From positions 186,001-250,000 of the forward strand of contig NZ_JPRI01000002.1 of NCBI RefSeq assembly GCF_000737765.1: a stretch of DNA of 64,000 nt. Reading direction: 5' to 3'. Positions 42,670-51,160 of this stretch are shown one piece after another. Under the pieces are notes generated by a model. That model saw only the letters and a program-made list of their open reading frames with translations, was not told the origin of the DNA and did no database searches. Position 1 is the first letter of the stretch, and the number at the start of each line of letters is the position of its first letter. A program made the position numbers and the translations under genes. This DNA is from Chryseobacterium vrystaatense (GTDB lineage: Bacteria; Bacteroidota; Bacteroidia; Flavobacteriales; Weeksellaceae).

Positions 42670-44643
42670 ATGAAGAGATTACTGATTCTATTAAGCATAT
42701 TATTATCTTTCGCTTTACAGTCACAGCAAGTTCTCCCTCTCAATGAGAAATTCTATTTAGACAGCTTACAGAACATTACAAAAAACTCTGCAGTAAATAC
42801 TTCGAAAGCAAGTGCGTATTTTCTGTTATCCAATTATTACAGAAACAGCGATTCTCTTTTGAGTAAAAAGCACCTGGAAATTGGGAAAACCTTCATTAAA
42901 AATGATGCTTTTCTTACTGCAAAATATGATTACTACGAGGGGCAATATTACCTTGACCGAAATAAAGAAAAGGCCGCTGCCTTTTATCAAAAGGCTATTA
43001 AGGTATTATCCAAATTAAAAACCAGGGAATCTGATTTTTACCAGGCTTTAGCATGGTACGGATATGGAGTTTCCCAAAAAGATAAGGAGGGCTATCCTTT
43101 TTTAGTGAAGATTGTCCTTGAAAAATGTATTCCATTGATCAAAAAATATGGGAACAGCAGGAACTTAGGATTTGCCTATACTCAGCTTGCAGTCATTCTT
43201 ACCTATAATGCGCAGCTTGATAAGGCCCAAAATTATAATGCTCAGGCTTTAGAAATTCTTGAAAAAGGCTATCCGAAATCCCCTGAATTATTTTTTACTT
43301 ATTTGAACACCGCCAGTAATTTCTGCTATCAGGCAAAAGGAAATGAAGCAAAAAAGTATCTTGATAAAGCTGAAAAATTAATTATTCCTTATCCGGAATC
43401 TTCATCCAATTCGTTTTATTATTATAGTAAAACACTCTATTTTATTACCAAACAGGAAAATTTACAGGCATTACCCACTATTGAAAAAGGACTCGCATAT
43501 ACCAAAAAATTCAATCAGAATCTGCAGGCGCAAATGTTCTATTTCAACAAGTATGATATATTAAAAAAATTAAAGAGATACCGTGAAGCTAAAGATGTTT
43601 TGGAAAATATTCTGGCAGAAAAATCACTTGTTCTTGATCTTAACAACAGAAAAACGATCTATAAACAACTTTCTGCCCTAAATGAGGAAATGGGAAATGC
43701 AAAAGAAGCTTTGGTATGGGAACAAAGATATTCCAAACTCAATGACAGTCTGAGCAGTGCCAATGTAAGGCTTGAAATCAACAAACTTGAAACAAAATTC
43801 AATACTGCTGAAAAGGAAAGAAAAATAGCAACTCTGAATGCAGAAAAGAACCAGAAAGATTTAGAGGTAAACAAGAAAAATTCCTATTTATGGGGGCTGA
43901 GCCTAGTCTTATTATTACTTGTAAGCCTTTTGTTGTTTCTCTTTGTTATTTTCAGAAAAAATAAAAAAATAAACGAGCAGAGAATCAACGACATTAAACA
44001 AAAGGAGGAACTATCGCTTACCAGAGCCATTCTTGATGGTGAAGAAAGAGAAAGGGAACGCATTGCCAGAGATCTTCACGATGGTTTGGGCGGGATGCTT
44101 GCCGGAGTTAAAATTAATTTTTCCACCTGGTCTTCCAATCATTTACATCCTGAAAAAGATCAAGAGTTTTATAAGATTTTGGGTAAATTAGACAATTCTG
44201 TAAGTGAACTTCGTCACATAGCAAGAAATTTAATGCCTGAGTCGCTTATTAATTTCGGATTGGAAACGGCTTTAAATGATCTATGTGAATTTTACTCCAG
44301 AAAAGATCTGGATATTGATTTCCAGACAATTGATATCAAAAAGAATCTGCCCTTACCCATTCAGCTTAATATTTACCGGATTGTACAGGAATTATTAGCG
44401 AATGCTATAAAACATGCCGAAGCCAGCAATATTCTTTTGCAGTGCTCCCAATCCACTGAAAATTTTCTTATTACCATTGAAGATAACGGAAAAGGATTTG
44501 ATAAAAATATTGAACAGACCACAAAAAGTATGGGACTTCGAAATTTGAAGAACCGGGTGAATTATCTGAAAGGAACAATGGAAATCAGTTCAGATACTCA
44601 GGGTACAACCATTAACATTGAACTTAGCATTGATGGAGAATAA
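42670..44643 (+). CDS. TPR-containing NarX/DesK-type sensor kinase (HisKA_3)
   Basis: The 657-aa protein has a signal-like N-terminus (LLSILLSFALQSQ) and a TPR-type helical sensor (about 30-370) predicted outside the membrane. A coiled coil (LEINKLETKFNTAEKERK) and one transmembrane helix (LWGLSLVLLLLVSLLLFLFV) follow, then HisKA_3 with the phospho-acceptor in ERIARDLHDGLGGMLAG, and an HATPase domain (NAIKHAEASN, EDNGKGFD, GLRNLKNR). It overlaps the response regulator gene by 11 bases, so the pair is translationally coupled. Confidence 0.93.
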   Translation: MKRLLILLSILLSFALQSQQVLPLNEKFYLDSLQNITKNSAVNTSKASAYFLLSNYYRNSDSLLSKKHLEIGKTFIKNDAFLTAKYDYYEGQYYLDRNKEKAAAFYQKAIKVLSKLKTRESDFYQALAWYGYGVSQKDKEGYPFLVKIVLEKCIPLIKKYGNSRNLGFAYTQLAVILTYNAQLDKAQNYNAQALEILEKGYPKSPELFFTYLNTASNFCYQAKGNEAKKYLDKAEKLIIPYPESSSNSFYYYSKTLYFITKQENLQALPTIEKGLAYTKKFNQNLQAQMFYFNKYDILKKLKRYREAKDVLENILAEKSLVLDLNNRKTIYKQLSALNEEMGNAKEALVWEQRYSKLNDSLSSANVRLEINKLETKFNTAEKERKIATLNAEKNQKDLEVNKKNSYLWGLSLVLLLLVSLLLFLFVIFRKNKKINEQRINDIKQKEELSLTRAILDGEERERERIARDLHDGLGGMLAGVKINFSTWSSNHLHPEKDQEFYKILGKLDNSVSELRHIARNLMPESLINFGLETALNDLCEFYSRKDLDIDFQTIDIKKNLPLPIQLNIYRIVQELLANAIKHAEASNILLQCSQSTENFLITIEDNGKGFDKNIEQTTKSMGLRNLKNRVNYLKGTMEISSDTQGTTINIELSIDGE

Positions 44644-45274
44644 AAAGATAAACATCGTCATTGTAGACGATCATCCCATCGTCATCGAAGGATTAAAAAT
44701 GATGCTGGCCAACCAACTTGGTTTTACAGTTTCAGAAAGTTTCACATCCGGAAAAGAGATCACTTCTTTTATCAGGAATCATAAAGTGGATATTATTCTT
44801 TTGGATATTACCCTACCTGATGCTAACGGCACAGAACTCTGCAGGGAAATAAAAAAAATATCACCTGCTACTTCTGTAATCATGTTCAGCAACCGGTCTG
44901 AAAGAAGTATTATTATGCAGTCTATACAAAACGGTGCAAGCGGTTATATTCTTAAAAACACCTCTATAGATGAATTAGTGGTATGTATTCAGGGCGCTCA
45001 TTCGGGAAATATTGTTTTCTGTAATGAAACTAAGGAAATTATCAGCAAACCCTCTCACAACGAGGTCCCAATCCCACGACTGACAAAAAGGGAAAAGCAG
45101 ATTTTGCAAATGGTAGCAGATGGAAAAACCAGTATTATAATTGCAGACGAGCTATTTCTAAGCCCTCTTACCGTGGAAACACACCGTAAAAATCTCTTAC
45201 AGAAATTCCAGGCAAAAAACTCTACCGAACTCATCAGCCGTGCTGCCCAACAGAATATGATTGACAGCAATTAA
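44633..45274 (+). CDS. NarL/LuxR-type response regulator
   Basis: The start at 44633 (MENKKINIVIVDDHPIV) overlaps the kinase stop; the earlier ATG at 44618 adds five residues and is less likely. The receiver domain (about 1-125) has DDH and the phospho-acceptor in IILLDITLPD (about Asp 56). The C-terminal LuxR-type HTH (about 150-213) has LTKREKQILQMVADGKTSII and SPLTVETHRKNLLQKF. It pairs with the preceding kinase. Likely targets include the two flanking lipoprotein genes. Confidence 0.93.
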   Translation: MENKKINIVIVDDHPIVIEGLKMMLANQLGFTVSESFTSGKEITSFIRNHKVDIILLDITLPDANGTELCREIKKISPATSVIMFSNRSERSIIMQSIQNGASGYILKNTSIDELVVCIQGAHSGNIVFCNETKEIISKPSHNEVPIPRLTKREKQILQMVADGKTSIIIADELFLSPLTVETHRKNLLQKFQAKNSTELISRAAQQNMIDSN

Positions 45275-45280
45275 TAAAAA

Positions 45281-45304
45281 AACCGCTTATTAAAAGCGGT
45301 TTTA
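45281..45304 (+). terminator. rho-independent terminator of the kinase/regulator operon
   Basis: AACCGCTT/AAGCGGTT stem with a 5-base loop and T's on the plus strand. It can also serve the convergent lipoprotein B gene, since A's precede it. Confidence 0.85.
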
Positions 45305-45329
45305 TATTTTATATCAGTATAGAATGAAT

Positions 45330-45749
45330 TTATAATTCTAAGAAACTGTAATTAACAGAAGCGACCAAAGGACCTGCTCCTACCATCTTTTTGGTTCTTA
45401 CAATTTCGCCGTCTATCCAAAGATTCACGATCAGTTCAGAATTGGCATCCGGAAGATCTGCTTTAGCAGCAAGGTTCAATTGAGCCTGGCTGGAGTTTAC
45501 GAAAAATTCGCCACTTCCCCAGGTAGTTCCCACTGGATCGAAAATATCGGTCTTAACGGTTCCTACTTGTGTTACAATAGCTCTAATAACACCTCCGGTA
45601 GTTGTTTTTACTTCAAACTGCACAACGTGATCTGTATACTCATCATCATCATCCTTTTTACAAGAATTCACCACAGTAATTACAGAAAATAATAAAACGA
45701 ATAAAAAAGAAAGTCTAAGTAAACTTTTAGATTTGTAAAATTGCTTCAT
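45330..45749 (-). CDS. small surface-type lipoprotein (paralogue B)
   Basis: A 139-aa lipoprotein precursor with lipobox VVNSC (Cys about 30) followed by KKDDDDE, an acidic signal of the type that sends lipoproteins to the cell surface in Bacteroidota. The C-terminal ELIVNLWIDGEIVRTKKM and ASVNYSF align with LKVQIWVDGELKKEG and ASASYVF of paralogue A, and both have a GTTWGSGE/GATWTSPE block. Its -7 box is at 45775-45782. Function unknown; a partner or target of the adjacent two-component system is plausible. Confidence 0.78.
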   Translation of the reverse strand: MKQFYKSKSLLRLSFLFVLLFSVITVVNSCKKDDDDEYTDHVVQFEVKTTTGGVIRAIVTQVGTVKTDIFDPVGTTWGSGEFFVNSSQAQLNLAAKADLPDANSELIVNLWIDGEIVRTKKMVGAGPLVASVNYSFLEL

Positions 45750-45774
45750 TTCTCCAAATAGATTTTTAATGTTT

Positions 45775-45782
45775 CAAATATA
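45775..45782 (-). promoter_or_regulatory. -7 promoter box of lipoprotein paralogue B
   Basis: On the minus strand TATATTTG matches TAnnTTTG and lies 26 bases before the ATG. No good -33 TTG is visible. Confidence 0.5.
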
Positions 45783-45971
45783 AGTTTTTTATTAATATAA
45801 AAATAACTTTTATGAAAAATTTCCAACAAAGATTTCCAAATAATATCAAATCAGCAAAATGAACAATGGCAGAATCAACCCGCATTTGAAGATATAATAA
45901 GCCCAATACTGAATGTGAAATACACGTCTTCCATTTAGAATTTTACCATCTGATTTAATTATATTTGCTGT

Positions 45972-46610
45972 ATGAATTTAGATTATATAGTAAGAGAACC
46001 GGAACATATCACTCCCAATACTACTGTACTTTTCATGCTGCACGGCTATGGCAGTAATGAACAGGATCTTTTCAGCTTCAGGGAGACACTTCCCGCCGAC
46101 TGGCTTATCGTAAGTTTCAGAGCACCCAGAGATACCCAGTTTGAGGGATACTCATGGTTTGACATTGATTTCAACAATCCTGAAAATTTTATTGATATTG
46201 TACAGGCTAAGGAAGCACTGAACGGAGTCCTGGAAAGCATCCTGAAAGTAGTTAATCATTATGGTCTTACGGAAGGTAAAGTTAATTTATGCGGTTTCAG
46301 CCAGGGTGGAATGTTGTGCTATGCTTTAGCCCTAAAACATCCTGATATGTTTAATTATGTAGCCTGTCTGAGCAGCTATCCTGAGGAAAAACTTCTGGAT
46401 GGTATTGTAAAAGACAAAAAGAAACTGGAAAAACTTCGCTTTTTTATATCCCATGGAACAGACGATGCTGTCATCCCAATGGAATGGGGAAGAAAAGCAG
46501 CAGACCTGCTGTATGACCTGAGCTGCTATTTCACTTTCCGGGAGTATATGAGCGGACATGGGGTTAATCAGAAAAACTATATGGATCTGATGGATTTCTT
46601 TGCAAAATAG
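45972..46610 (+). CDS. alpha/beta hydrolase of the phospholipase/carboxylesterase family
   Basis: The 212-aa protein has the family opening FMLHGYGSNEQDLFSF (about 22-37). The nucleophile elbow GFSQGGML (about 112-119) has Ser as nucleophile. The acid-containing HGTDDAVIP (about 160-168) and the late His in SGHGVNQ (about 196-202) complete the triad. It has no signal peptide and would hydrolyse ester bonds in the cytoplasm. An exact -7 box TATATTTG ends only four bases before the ATG, which suggests a leaderless transcript or a different promoter. Terminator downstream. Confidence 0.87.
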   Translation: MNLDYIVREPEHITPNTTVLFMLHGYGSNEQDLFSFRETLPADWLIVSFRAPRDTQFEGYSWFDIDFNNPENFIDIVQAKEALNGVLESILKVVNHYGLTEGKVNLCGFSQGGMLCYALALKHPDMFNYVACLSSYPEEKLLDGIVKDKKKLEKLRFFISHGTDDAVIPMEWGRKAADLLYDLSCYFTFREYMSGHGVNQKNYMDLMDFFAK

Positions 46611-46667
46611 TCACAGTCCCACTTTTAAGTAAAATAAAAAAAAATCCTGCATTACTGCAGTTTATAT

Positions 46668-46697
46668 AAACATTCCTGTCTTTGGAATGTTTTTTCG
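46668..46697 (+). terminator. terminator of the carboxylesterase gene
   Basis: AAACATTCC pairs with GGAATGTTT around a 7-base loop and is followed by T's. Confidence 0.8.
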
Positions 46698-46731
46698 TTT
46701 ATATTAATGAGAATTTCACTAAATTCAGTAA

Positions 46732-48057
46732 ATGAAAATAAAGCTTTCTTTACTGGCATTACTCTTTAGCATTTTTATGAGTGCCCAGAACTCTTTTGAG
46801 CTCATTAATGCCAAAAAAGTAGTCATCCCTTTTAAGCTTATCAATAACCTCATTTTTATTCCTATTAATATCAACGGTGCTGAACTGACATTTATGCTGG
46901 ATACCGGAGTCGCGGAAACCATCCTTTTCAGTCTGGAAAATAAAGAAGTCAAGTTACAAAATATAGAAAAGGTAAAATTTTCGGGGTTAGGGGGAAATAT
47001 GAGTATAGACGGTTTTAAATCTGACCGTAATATTGCCAAAATAGGTGATCATATCATCAATTCTTCCATGCTTCTGTTCATTGTCATCGATGAGGAATTC
47101 AATATATCATCTCATATAGGAATTCCGGTGAATGGGGTAATCGGTTATCATTTTTTTAAGGACCATCCCGTTTCAATAGATTATACAGCAAAAAAAATAA
47201 CCGTCTATCAGGACAAAGATTTGTTTAAAAAGAAGATCAGAAAATTTACCGAACTGCCTATGAGCATTGAAAAGGATAAACCTTATATCTATGCAGATAT
47301 AGAGATGACAAACGATAAGAAAAGTTCAAAATTACTGATCGATCTTGGCAATAGTGATGCTATTTGGTTATTTCCCACTCTTATCAAAGACTTTGTTTAC
47401 AACAGACCCAATATTGATGATTATCTGGGACGTGGTTTCAATGGAGATATTTACGGGAAGAGAAGCAGGATTCATAATTTTTATCTTAAAGACTTCAAAT
47501 TTGAAAAGCCGCTCACTGCAATGCCTGATGAATATTCTATCCAGCACGTCACTCTCGTTGCAGATAGAAAAGGATCTGTAGGCGGTGAAATCACACGACG
47601 GTTTACCACTGTTTTCGATTACGCAGGCGGAAAGTTATATTTGAAAAAAAACAGGAATTTTAATGATCCTTTTCATTTCAACATGAGCGGTTTGGATTTT
47701 AAACAGGATGGATTGGAGTGGCAGGAAGACCGGGTGAAAATTGAACCCAAGTTATCATCCGACGGCAGCCGGGAAATTTCTGTAGGAAGCAGCGACTTCC
47801 AGTATAAATTTTTTCTAAAACCTATCTTTTCCGTAGCAGGCATTAGAAAGAATTCGCCGGCATTTAAAGCAGGGCTCAAAAAAGATGACCGCGTCATCAG
47901 CATCAATGGAAGTAAAACTTCGGATATGACCATGGAAAAGATCATGGAACTGATGAAGTCAGAAGAAGGAAGAAATATCACTATATTGGTCCAGAGAAAA
48001 AATAAAGAAATGACTTTTGATTTTGTATTAGAAGATCCTATCCCATATCAAGAATAA
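46732..48057 (+). CDS. retropepsin-like aspartyl protease with C-terminal PDZ domain
   Basis: The 441-aa precursor has a signal peptide (ending FMSAQ). Two aspartyl-protease-like halves follow: the first has the catalytic-type motif FMLDTGVAETILF (about 54-66) and FSGLGGNMSIDGF; the second has LLIDLGNSDAIWLF in the equivalent place. The C-terminal PDZ domain (about 360-440) has AGIRKNSPAFKAGLKKDDRVISINGSK. Such periplasmic proteins are common in Bacteroidota, and substrates are unknown. The second half lacks the canonical DTG (it has DLG), so only the first Asp is certain. Cotranscribed with the next gene (10 bases apart). Confidence 0.85.
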   Translation: MKIKLSLLALLFSIFMSAQNSFELINAKKVVIPFKLINNLIFIPININGAELTFMLDTGVAETILFSLENKEVKLQNIEKVKFSGLGGNMSIDGFKSDRNIAKIGDHIINSSMLLFIVIDEEFNISSHIGIPVNGVIGYHFFKDHPVSIDYTAKKITVYQDKDLFKKKIRKFTELPMSIEKDKPYIYADIEMTNDKKSSKLLIDLGNSDAIWLFPTLIKDFVYNRPNIDDYLGRGFNGDIYGKRSRIHNFYLKDFKFEKPLTAMPDEYSIQHVTLVADRKGSVGGEITRRFTTVFDYAGGKLYLKKNRNFNDPFHFNMSGLDFKQDGLEWQEDRVKIEPKLSSDGSREISVGSSDFQYKFFLKPIFSVAGIRKNSPAFKAGLKKDDRVISINGSKTSDMTMEKIMELMKSEEGRNITILVQRKNKEMTFDFVLEDPIPYQE

Positions 48058-48067
48058 AACAGGCAGC

Positions 48068-48595
48068 ATGAAAACTGAAGAAAGCACAATAGATAAAATA
48101 AGGACCCGCCCAAGATTTAAAATGTTTACTCATCTTACGAAAGAGCAGTATGCAGAAAATCTTAAAAAATATCTTGCTGACCATAAAGATGAATTTTCAG
48201 GAAATATCAACAGAGAGGTTGCTACCATTTATGTAGAAACGAAATATGATAATTACTGGAAACCCCGGCTGTCATTAAGAATAGAAATTGAAGACGATGA
48301 AACTGCTATTCGGGGTGTATTTGGACCCAGCTCAGCGGTCTGGACGTTTTTTATGTTTCTTTACTTTTCTTTTTCTATTTTATGGATGACTTTTTTCACG
48401 ATGTTTTATGTAGAAAAGCAAATAAAAAGCGCTGAGTTCCCGTGGGCCCTGAGCGCTTCATTTATGATGTTATTTTTCATTCTTCTTACTTATGCAGCGG
48501 CCAGATTCGGACAGCACAAGGGCAAAGAAGAAATGCTTAAACTAAGAAGATTTGCTGAAGAATCTACTTTACAGTTTGAGAAGATTCTTAATTAG
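48068..48595 (+). CDS. two-helix membrane protein of unknown function
   Basis: A 175-aa protein with a charged N-terminal cytoplasmic half (about 1-90) and two transmembrane helices (about 93-118 and 125-145), then a short helical tail. It starts 10 bases after the aspartyl protease gene, so the two form an operon. Its 3' end overlaps the convergent L,D-transpeptidase gene by 8 bases. No family recognised. Confidence 0.65.
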   Translation: MKTEESTIDKIRTRPRFKMFTHLTKEQYAENLKKYLADHKDEFSGNINREVATIYVETKYDNYWKPRLSLRIEIEDDETAIRGVFGPSSAVWTFFMFLYFSFSILWMTFFTMFYVEKQIKSAEFPWALSASFMMLFFILLTYAAARFGQHKGKEEMLKLRRFAEESTLQFEKILN

Positions 48596-49625
48596 CAGGA
48601 ATTTCTGAAGGTTTCTCAGTTTGAGCCGGTACTGCCATTGCTTTAGCGGCTTTGATAGAATCTGCCACTTTTTCTCTGTTATCCTGCTCTCTGATCATTT
48701 TTTCAACATTCGGCTGCAGAAGTTTAGTCATTTCCTCCACTGAAATATTATTGGCATTGGGATCATCCAACAGTTTTTTCCACGGTTTTCTCCCCCCCCA
48801 TTTGTAGTCTCCAAATACCATAACAGCAGTTCCTTTTGCTTTGGTAGTAGCCCCCCCGGGATTCAGAATCCAGGTATCTGCATAAGAATATAACCATTGG
48901 GCATCTTTCATCAAAAGGCGCAGACACGAATGCGATGCAGGATAACCCGGAAGATCATACTGGTGCCATCCGATACCTCCGATATTATGAATATTAAAGT
49001 TATAAGGAAGTTTCCACTCGCTGCTGACGGTCGAAATCGACAGTTTCTTTTTCCAATTGGCAAAAGTAAGTCCGCGTGTAGTTTGTGCTGCCTTCTTACC
49101 CATACTCGTCGGACCCCACTTCACCAGGCTACCGTTAGAATAAACGCCGTAAGCCTGTATAGGATAAGAAAAAATAACAAACTTTTTCACACCGCTCAAT
49201 ACATCCAGCTGCATGGGAAAAGGAGAATAGGACATCAATGTAGTATCTATTTTTGCAGGAACTACCAATGTATCCGTATTGAATCTGTTTTTAGAATCCA
49301 ATCTGTTTAATGCCAGAATAGCATAACGTTCTTTTTCGCTGTATTTTTTGCTGAATTCCGCATATACGGAATCTCTCAGTTTTTTATCTTTAGGAAGGAC
49401 AAAAGCATTATAAAAACCATTCTCCTGCATTGCCGGCGGAACAGATTCTTTTTGCACGACCGAATCTTTTCTGATGGAATCTTTTTCCATAGCAGGGGTT
49501 TCTGCCGAGGAAACTGTATCTTTAAAATTATCGCTTATTTTTTCAATTTCTTTCTTACACGAAACCAGTATTGCAGCGCTAAAGCAGAGGTATAAAAATG
49601 TTTTTTTCACAGATATGTTTTTCAT
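48588..49625 (-). CDS. L,D-transpeptidase (YkuD) lipoprotein
   Basis: L,D-transpeptidases cross-link peptidoglycan or attach proteins to it. The 345-aa protein (start at 49625, MKNISVKK) has lipobox AILVSC (Cys about 23). A Ser/Glu/Lys-rich linker follows, then the YkuD domain with FVIFSYPIQAYGVYSNG and the active-site block LPGYPASHSCLRL, where the Cys replaces the usual position in SHGCVRL (here SHSC). The C-terminus is a Pro/Ala/Lys-rich helical tail. The periplasmic face of the outer membrane is the expected location. The extra upstream ATG at 49640 is possible. Confidence 0.87.
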   Translation of the reverse strand: MKNISVKKTFLYLCFSAAILVSCKKEIEKISDNFKDTVSSAETPAMEKDSIRKDSVVQKESVPPAMQENGFYNAFVLPKDKKLRDSVYAEFSKKYSEKERYAILALNRLDSKNRFNTDTLVVPAKIDTTLMSYSPFPMQLDVLSGVKKFVIFSYPIQAYGVYSNGSLVKWGPTSMGKKAAQTTRGLTFANWKKKLSISTVSSEWKLPYNFNIHNIGGIGWHQYDLPGYPASHSCLRLLMKDAQWLYSYADTWILNPGGATTKAKGTAVMVFGDYKWGGRKPWKKLLDDPNANNISVEEMTKLLQPNVEKMIREQDNREKVADSIKAAKAMAVPAQTEKPSEIPAN

Positions 49626-49697
49626 AAATAAACAGGCCATTTAGTTTGGTTACCCATTGCAAATATCAGACCTAAAATTGAATCATGAAAGACATTC

Positions 49698-49723
49698 TAA
49701 AAAATACCGTAAAAAAACGGTAT
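49698..49723 (-). terminator. rho-independent terminator of the LuxR regulator gene
   Basis: On the minus strand ATACCG pairs with CGGTAT around a T-rich loop and is followed by six T's, 15 bases after the stop. Confidence 0.82.
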
Positions 49724-49737
49724 TGAAGGATCCTGTT

Positions 49738-50502
49738 TTACAGCAACTTATTGGTTTTAGCGTATGACAGGGCTTCAGCAATGTTATTGACTCCAATTTT
49801 TTCAAAGAGTTTTTTACGGTGAAATTTTACGGTATCCGCAGAAATAAATAATTTTTCCCCAATTTCATTAATCGTCAGTCCGCTGGCATAGAGACTTAGT
49901 ATTTCATATCCTCTTTGCGAGAGTTTTATTTTTTCATCGTTTTCCCATCTGCCTGCTACCGGGTCAAACCTCCAAAGCTCATCAGAACCTTCTCTGCTGA
50001 CCACAATATTCCCTGAAGTACTGTTGTTGGAAAGCGATACAATACACAATGATTTCCAGATCTGTCCACTTTCGGTAAGGAACATCGGTGTAAGTTTATG
50101 ATTGACAAGAACCATATTTTTCTTGCTGTTGATCAGATAAAAATCGTAAGAAATAGAATACAGTTTTCGTTCATCTACAGGAATATTTTCATAAAACTCA
50201 AATCCAGCCTCATTGATCTTTATTAAAAGTTCTACATCCTCAGGCTTCACATTTTGAAAATAAAATCCATACCCCAATGCTTTCACCTCTTCCGATGATT
50301 TGCCACAAAGGAATAATGGATTTTCCGATACATATTCAAAAGCTCTGGTCTGATAATCTATCACATATAAACTTTGATAAGTAAGCCTTGAAAATGCCTT
50401 TATCGCTTCCAGATATTCTCCAACCTGACTGCGGTCTATTTCAGCATCCCTGCGGACATCATTTATATCATTAAAAAATCGGTTAATTTCTTCCATATAC
50501 AT
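49738..50502 (-). CDS. LuxR-type transcriptional regulator with PAS-like sensor
   Basis: The 254-aa protein has an N-terminal helical segment and a PAS-like domain (about 40-160, with SLYVIDYQTRAFEYVSENPLF and GYGFYFQNVKPEDVELL). A C-terminal LuxR-type HTH (about 190-254) has LSQRGYEILSLYASGLTINEI and SADTVKFHRKKLFEKIGVNN. It is not a response regulator: no receiver domain is present. Two near-identical inverted repeats (50525 and 50563) in the divergent region upstream are candidate binding sites. ATG codons at 50502 and 50496 are both possible starts. Confidence 0.85.
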   Translation of the reverse strand: MYMEEINRFFNDINDVRRDAEIDRSQVGEYLEAIKAFSRLTYQSLYVIDYQTRAFEYVSENPLFLCGKSSEEVKALGYGFYFQNVKPEDVELLIKINEAGFEFYENIPVDERKLYSISYDFYLINSKKNMVLVNHKLTPMFLTESGQIWKSLCIVSLSNNSTSGNIVVSREGSDELWRFDPVAGRWENDEKIKLSQRGYEILSLYASGLTINEIGEKLFISADTVKFHRKKLFEKIGVNNIAEALSYAKTNKLL

Positions 50503-50524
50503 TGTTAATAAATCGACAAATTGA

Positions 50525-50540
50525 CTACCCTAAAGTGTAG
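50525..50540. promoter_or_regulatory. inverted-repeat site 1 (CTACCC-N4-GTGTAG)
   Basis: Same 6-4-6 layout as site 2, with one mismatch in the left arm. It starts 38 bp from site 2 in the divergent region between the LuxR gene and the 128-aa protein gene. Confidence 0.55.
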
Positions 50541-50562
50541 TATTCGTCATCCCTAAGCAAAT

Positions 50563-50578
50563 CTACACAAAAGTGTAG
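50563..50578. promoter_or_regulatory. inverted-repeat site 2 (CTACAC-N4-GTGTAG)
   Basis: A perfect 6-bp inverted repeat around AAAA. It sits just upstream of the -7 box at 50601, in the -33 to -45 zone expected for an activator or repressor. Confidence 0.6.
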
Positions 50579-50600
50579 TGGTTATCAAAATTGCGTGATA

Positions 50601-50608
50601 TACTTTTG
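50601..50608 (+). promoter_or_regulatory. -7 promoter box of the 128-aa protein gene
   Basis: TACTTTTG matches TAnnTTTG exactly. The start codon follows 50 bases later. There is no good -33 TTG, fitting regulator dependence. Confidence 0.55.
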
Positions 50609-50658
50609 CTGAAAATAACTTTAATCCTGTACCTAAAAACAAATTAATAGCTTGAAAG

Positions 50659-51045
50659 ATGAGACACATCTATTTTTATTCACTATTTATTGTATGTACA
50701 GCCCCGGTCACTCTCCTGTCCTCTTTCTTTCTTATTAACGGCAGATCCAGCTGTTTCAGCTATTCGGAAACTACTGCTCACGGAGATTTAACGATTAAAA
50801 ATTTAAAGAAAGAGAATCCTGAAATGATGGAATATCATTTTTCTGAGAAAGACCAACTTCAATATGTATTCACTAACCATGAAATAAAGGAGCTGCCTGA
50901 GCACAATTCGGTCAAAGTTAAAGTAGATTTCACCAACCAAGTTTTTATCGTAAATAACTTTGCCTTCGAGGGCCAATTCAGACTGAACATAATAAATAAC
51001 AGCGGCCGAATTAAAGCAGCCCTTAAAGATCAGCTTTTTATTTAA
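50659..51045 (+). CDS. small exported protein of unknown function
   Basis: The 128-aa protein has an N-terminal hydrophobic stretch (about 7-27, FIVCTAPVTLLSSFFLI) that could be a signal or anchor. A beta-rich mature part follows with SVKVKVDFTNQVFIVNNFAFEG. No family recognised. It is divergent from the LuxR regulator and shares the region with two inverted-repeat sites, so it is the probable target of that regulator. Confidence 0.55.
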   Translation: MRHIYFYSLFIVCTAPVTLLSSFFLINGRSSCFSYSETTAHGDLTIKNLKKENPEMMEYHFSEKDQLQYVFTNHEIKELPEHNSVKVKVDFTNQVFIVNNFAFEGQFRLNIINNSGRIKAALKDQLFI

Positions 51046-51109
51046 CAGAATTAATTTCTGAAAAAAAACCACAAACTGATTGAAACATCATATCAGCTGA
51101 TCTTTTTTT

Positions 51110-51141
51110 ATTACTGTCTTTTAGGCAGTAATTTTTATTTT
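51110..51141. terminator. bidirectional terminator between convergent genes
   Basis: ATTACTG/CAGTAAT stem with a 9-base loop, bordered by T-runs on both strands. Confidence 0.8.
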
Positions 51142-51160
51142 CAGGCGTACTTCATACCCT

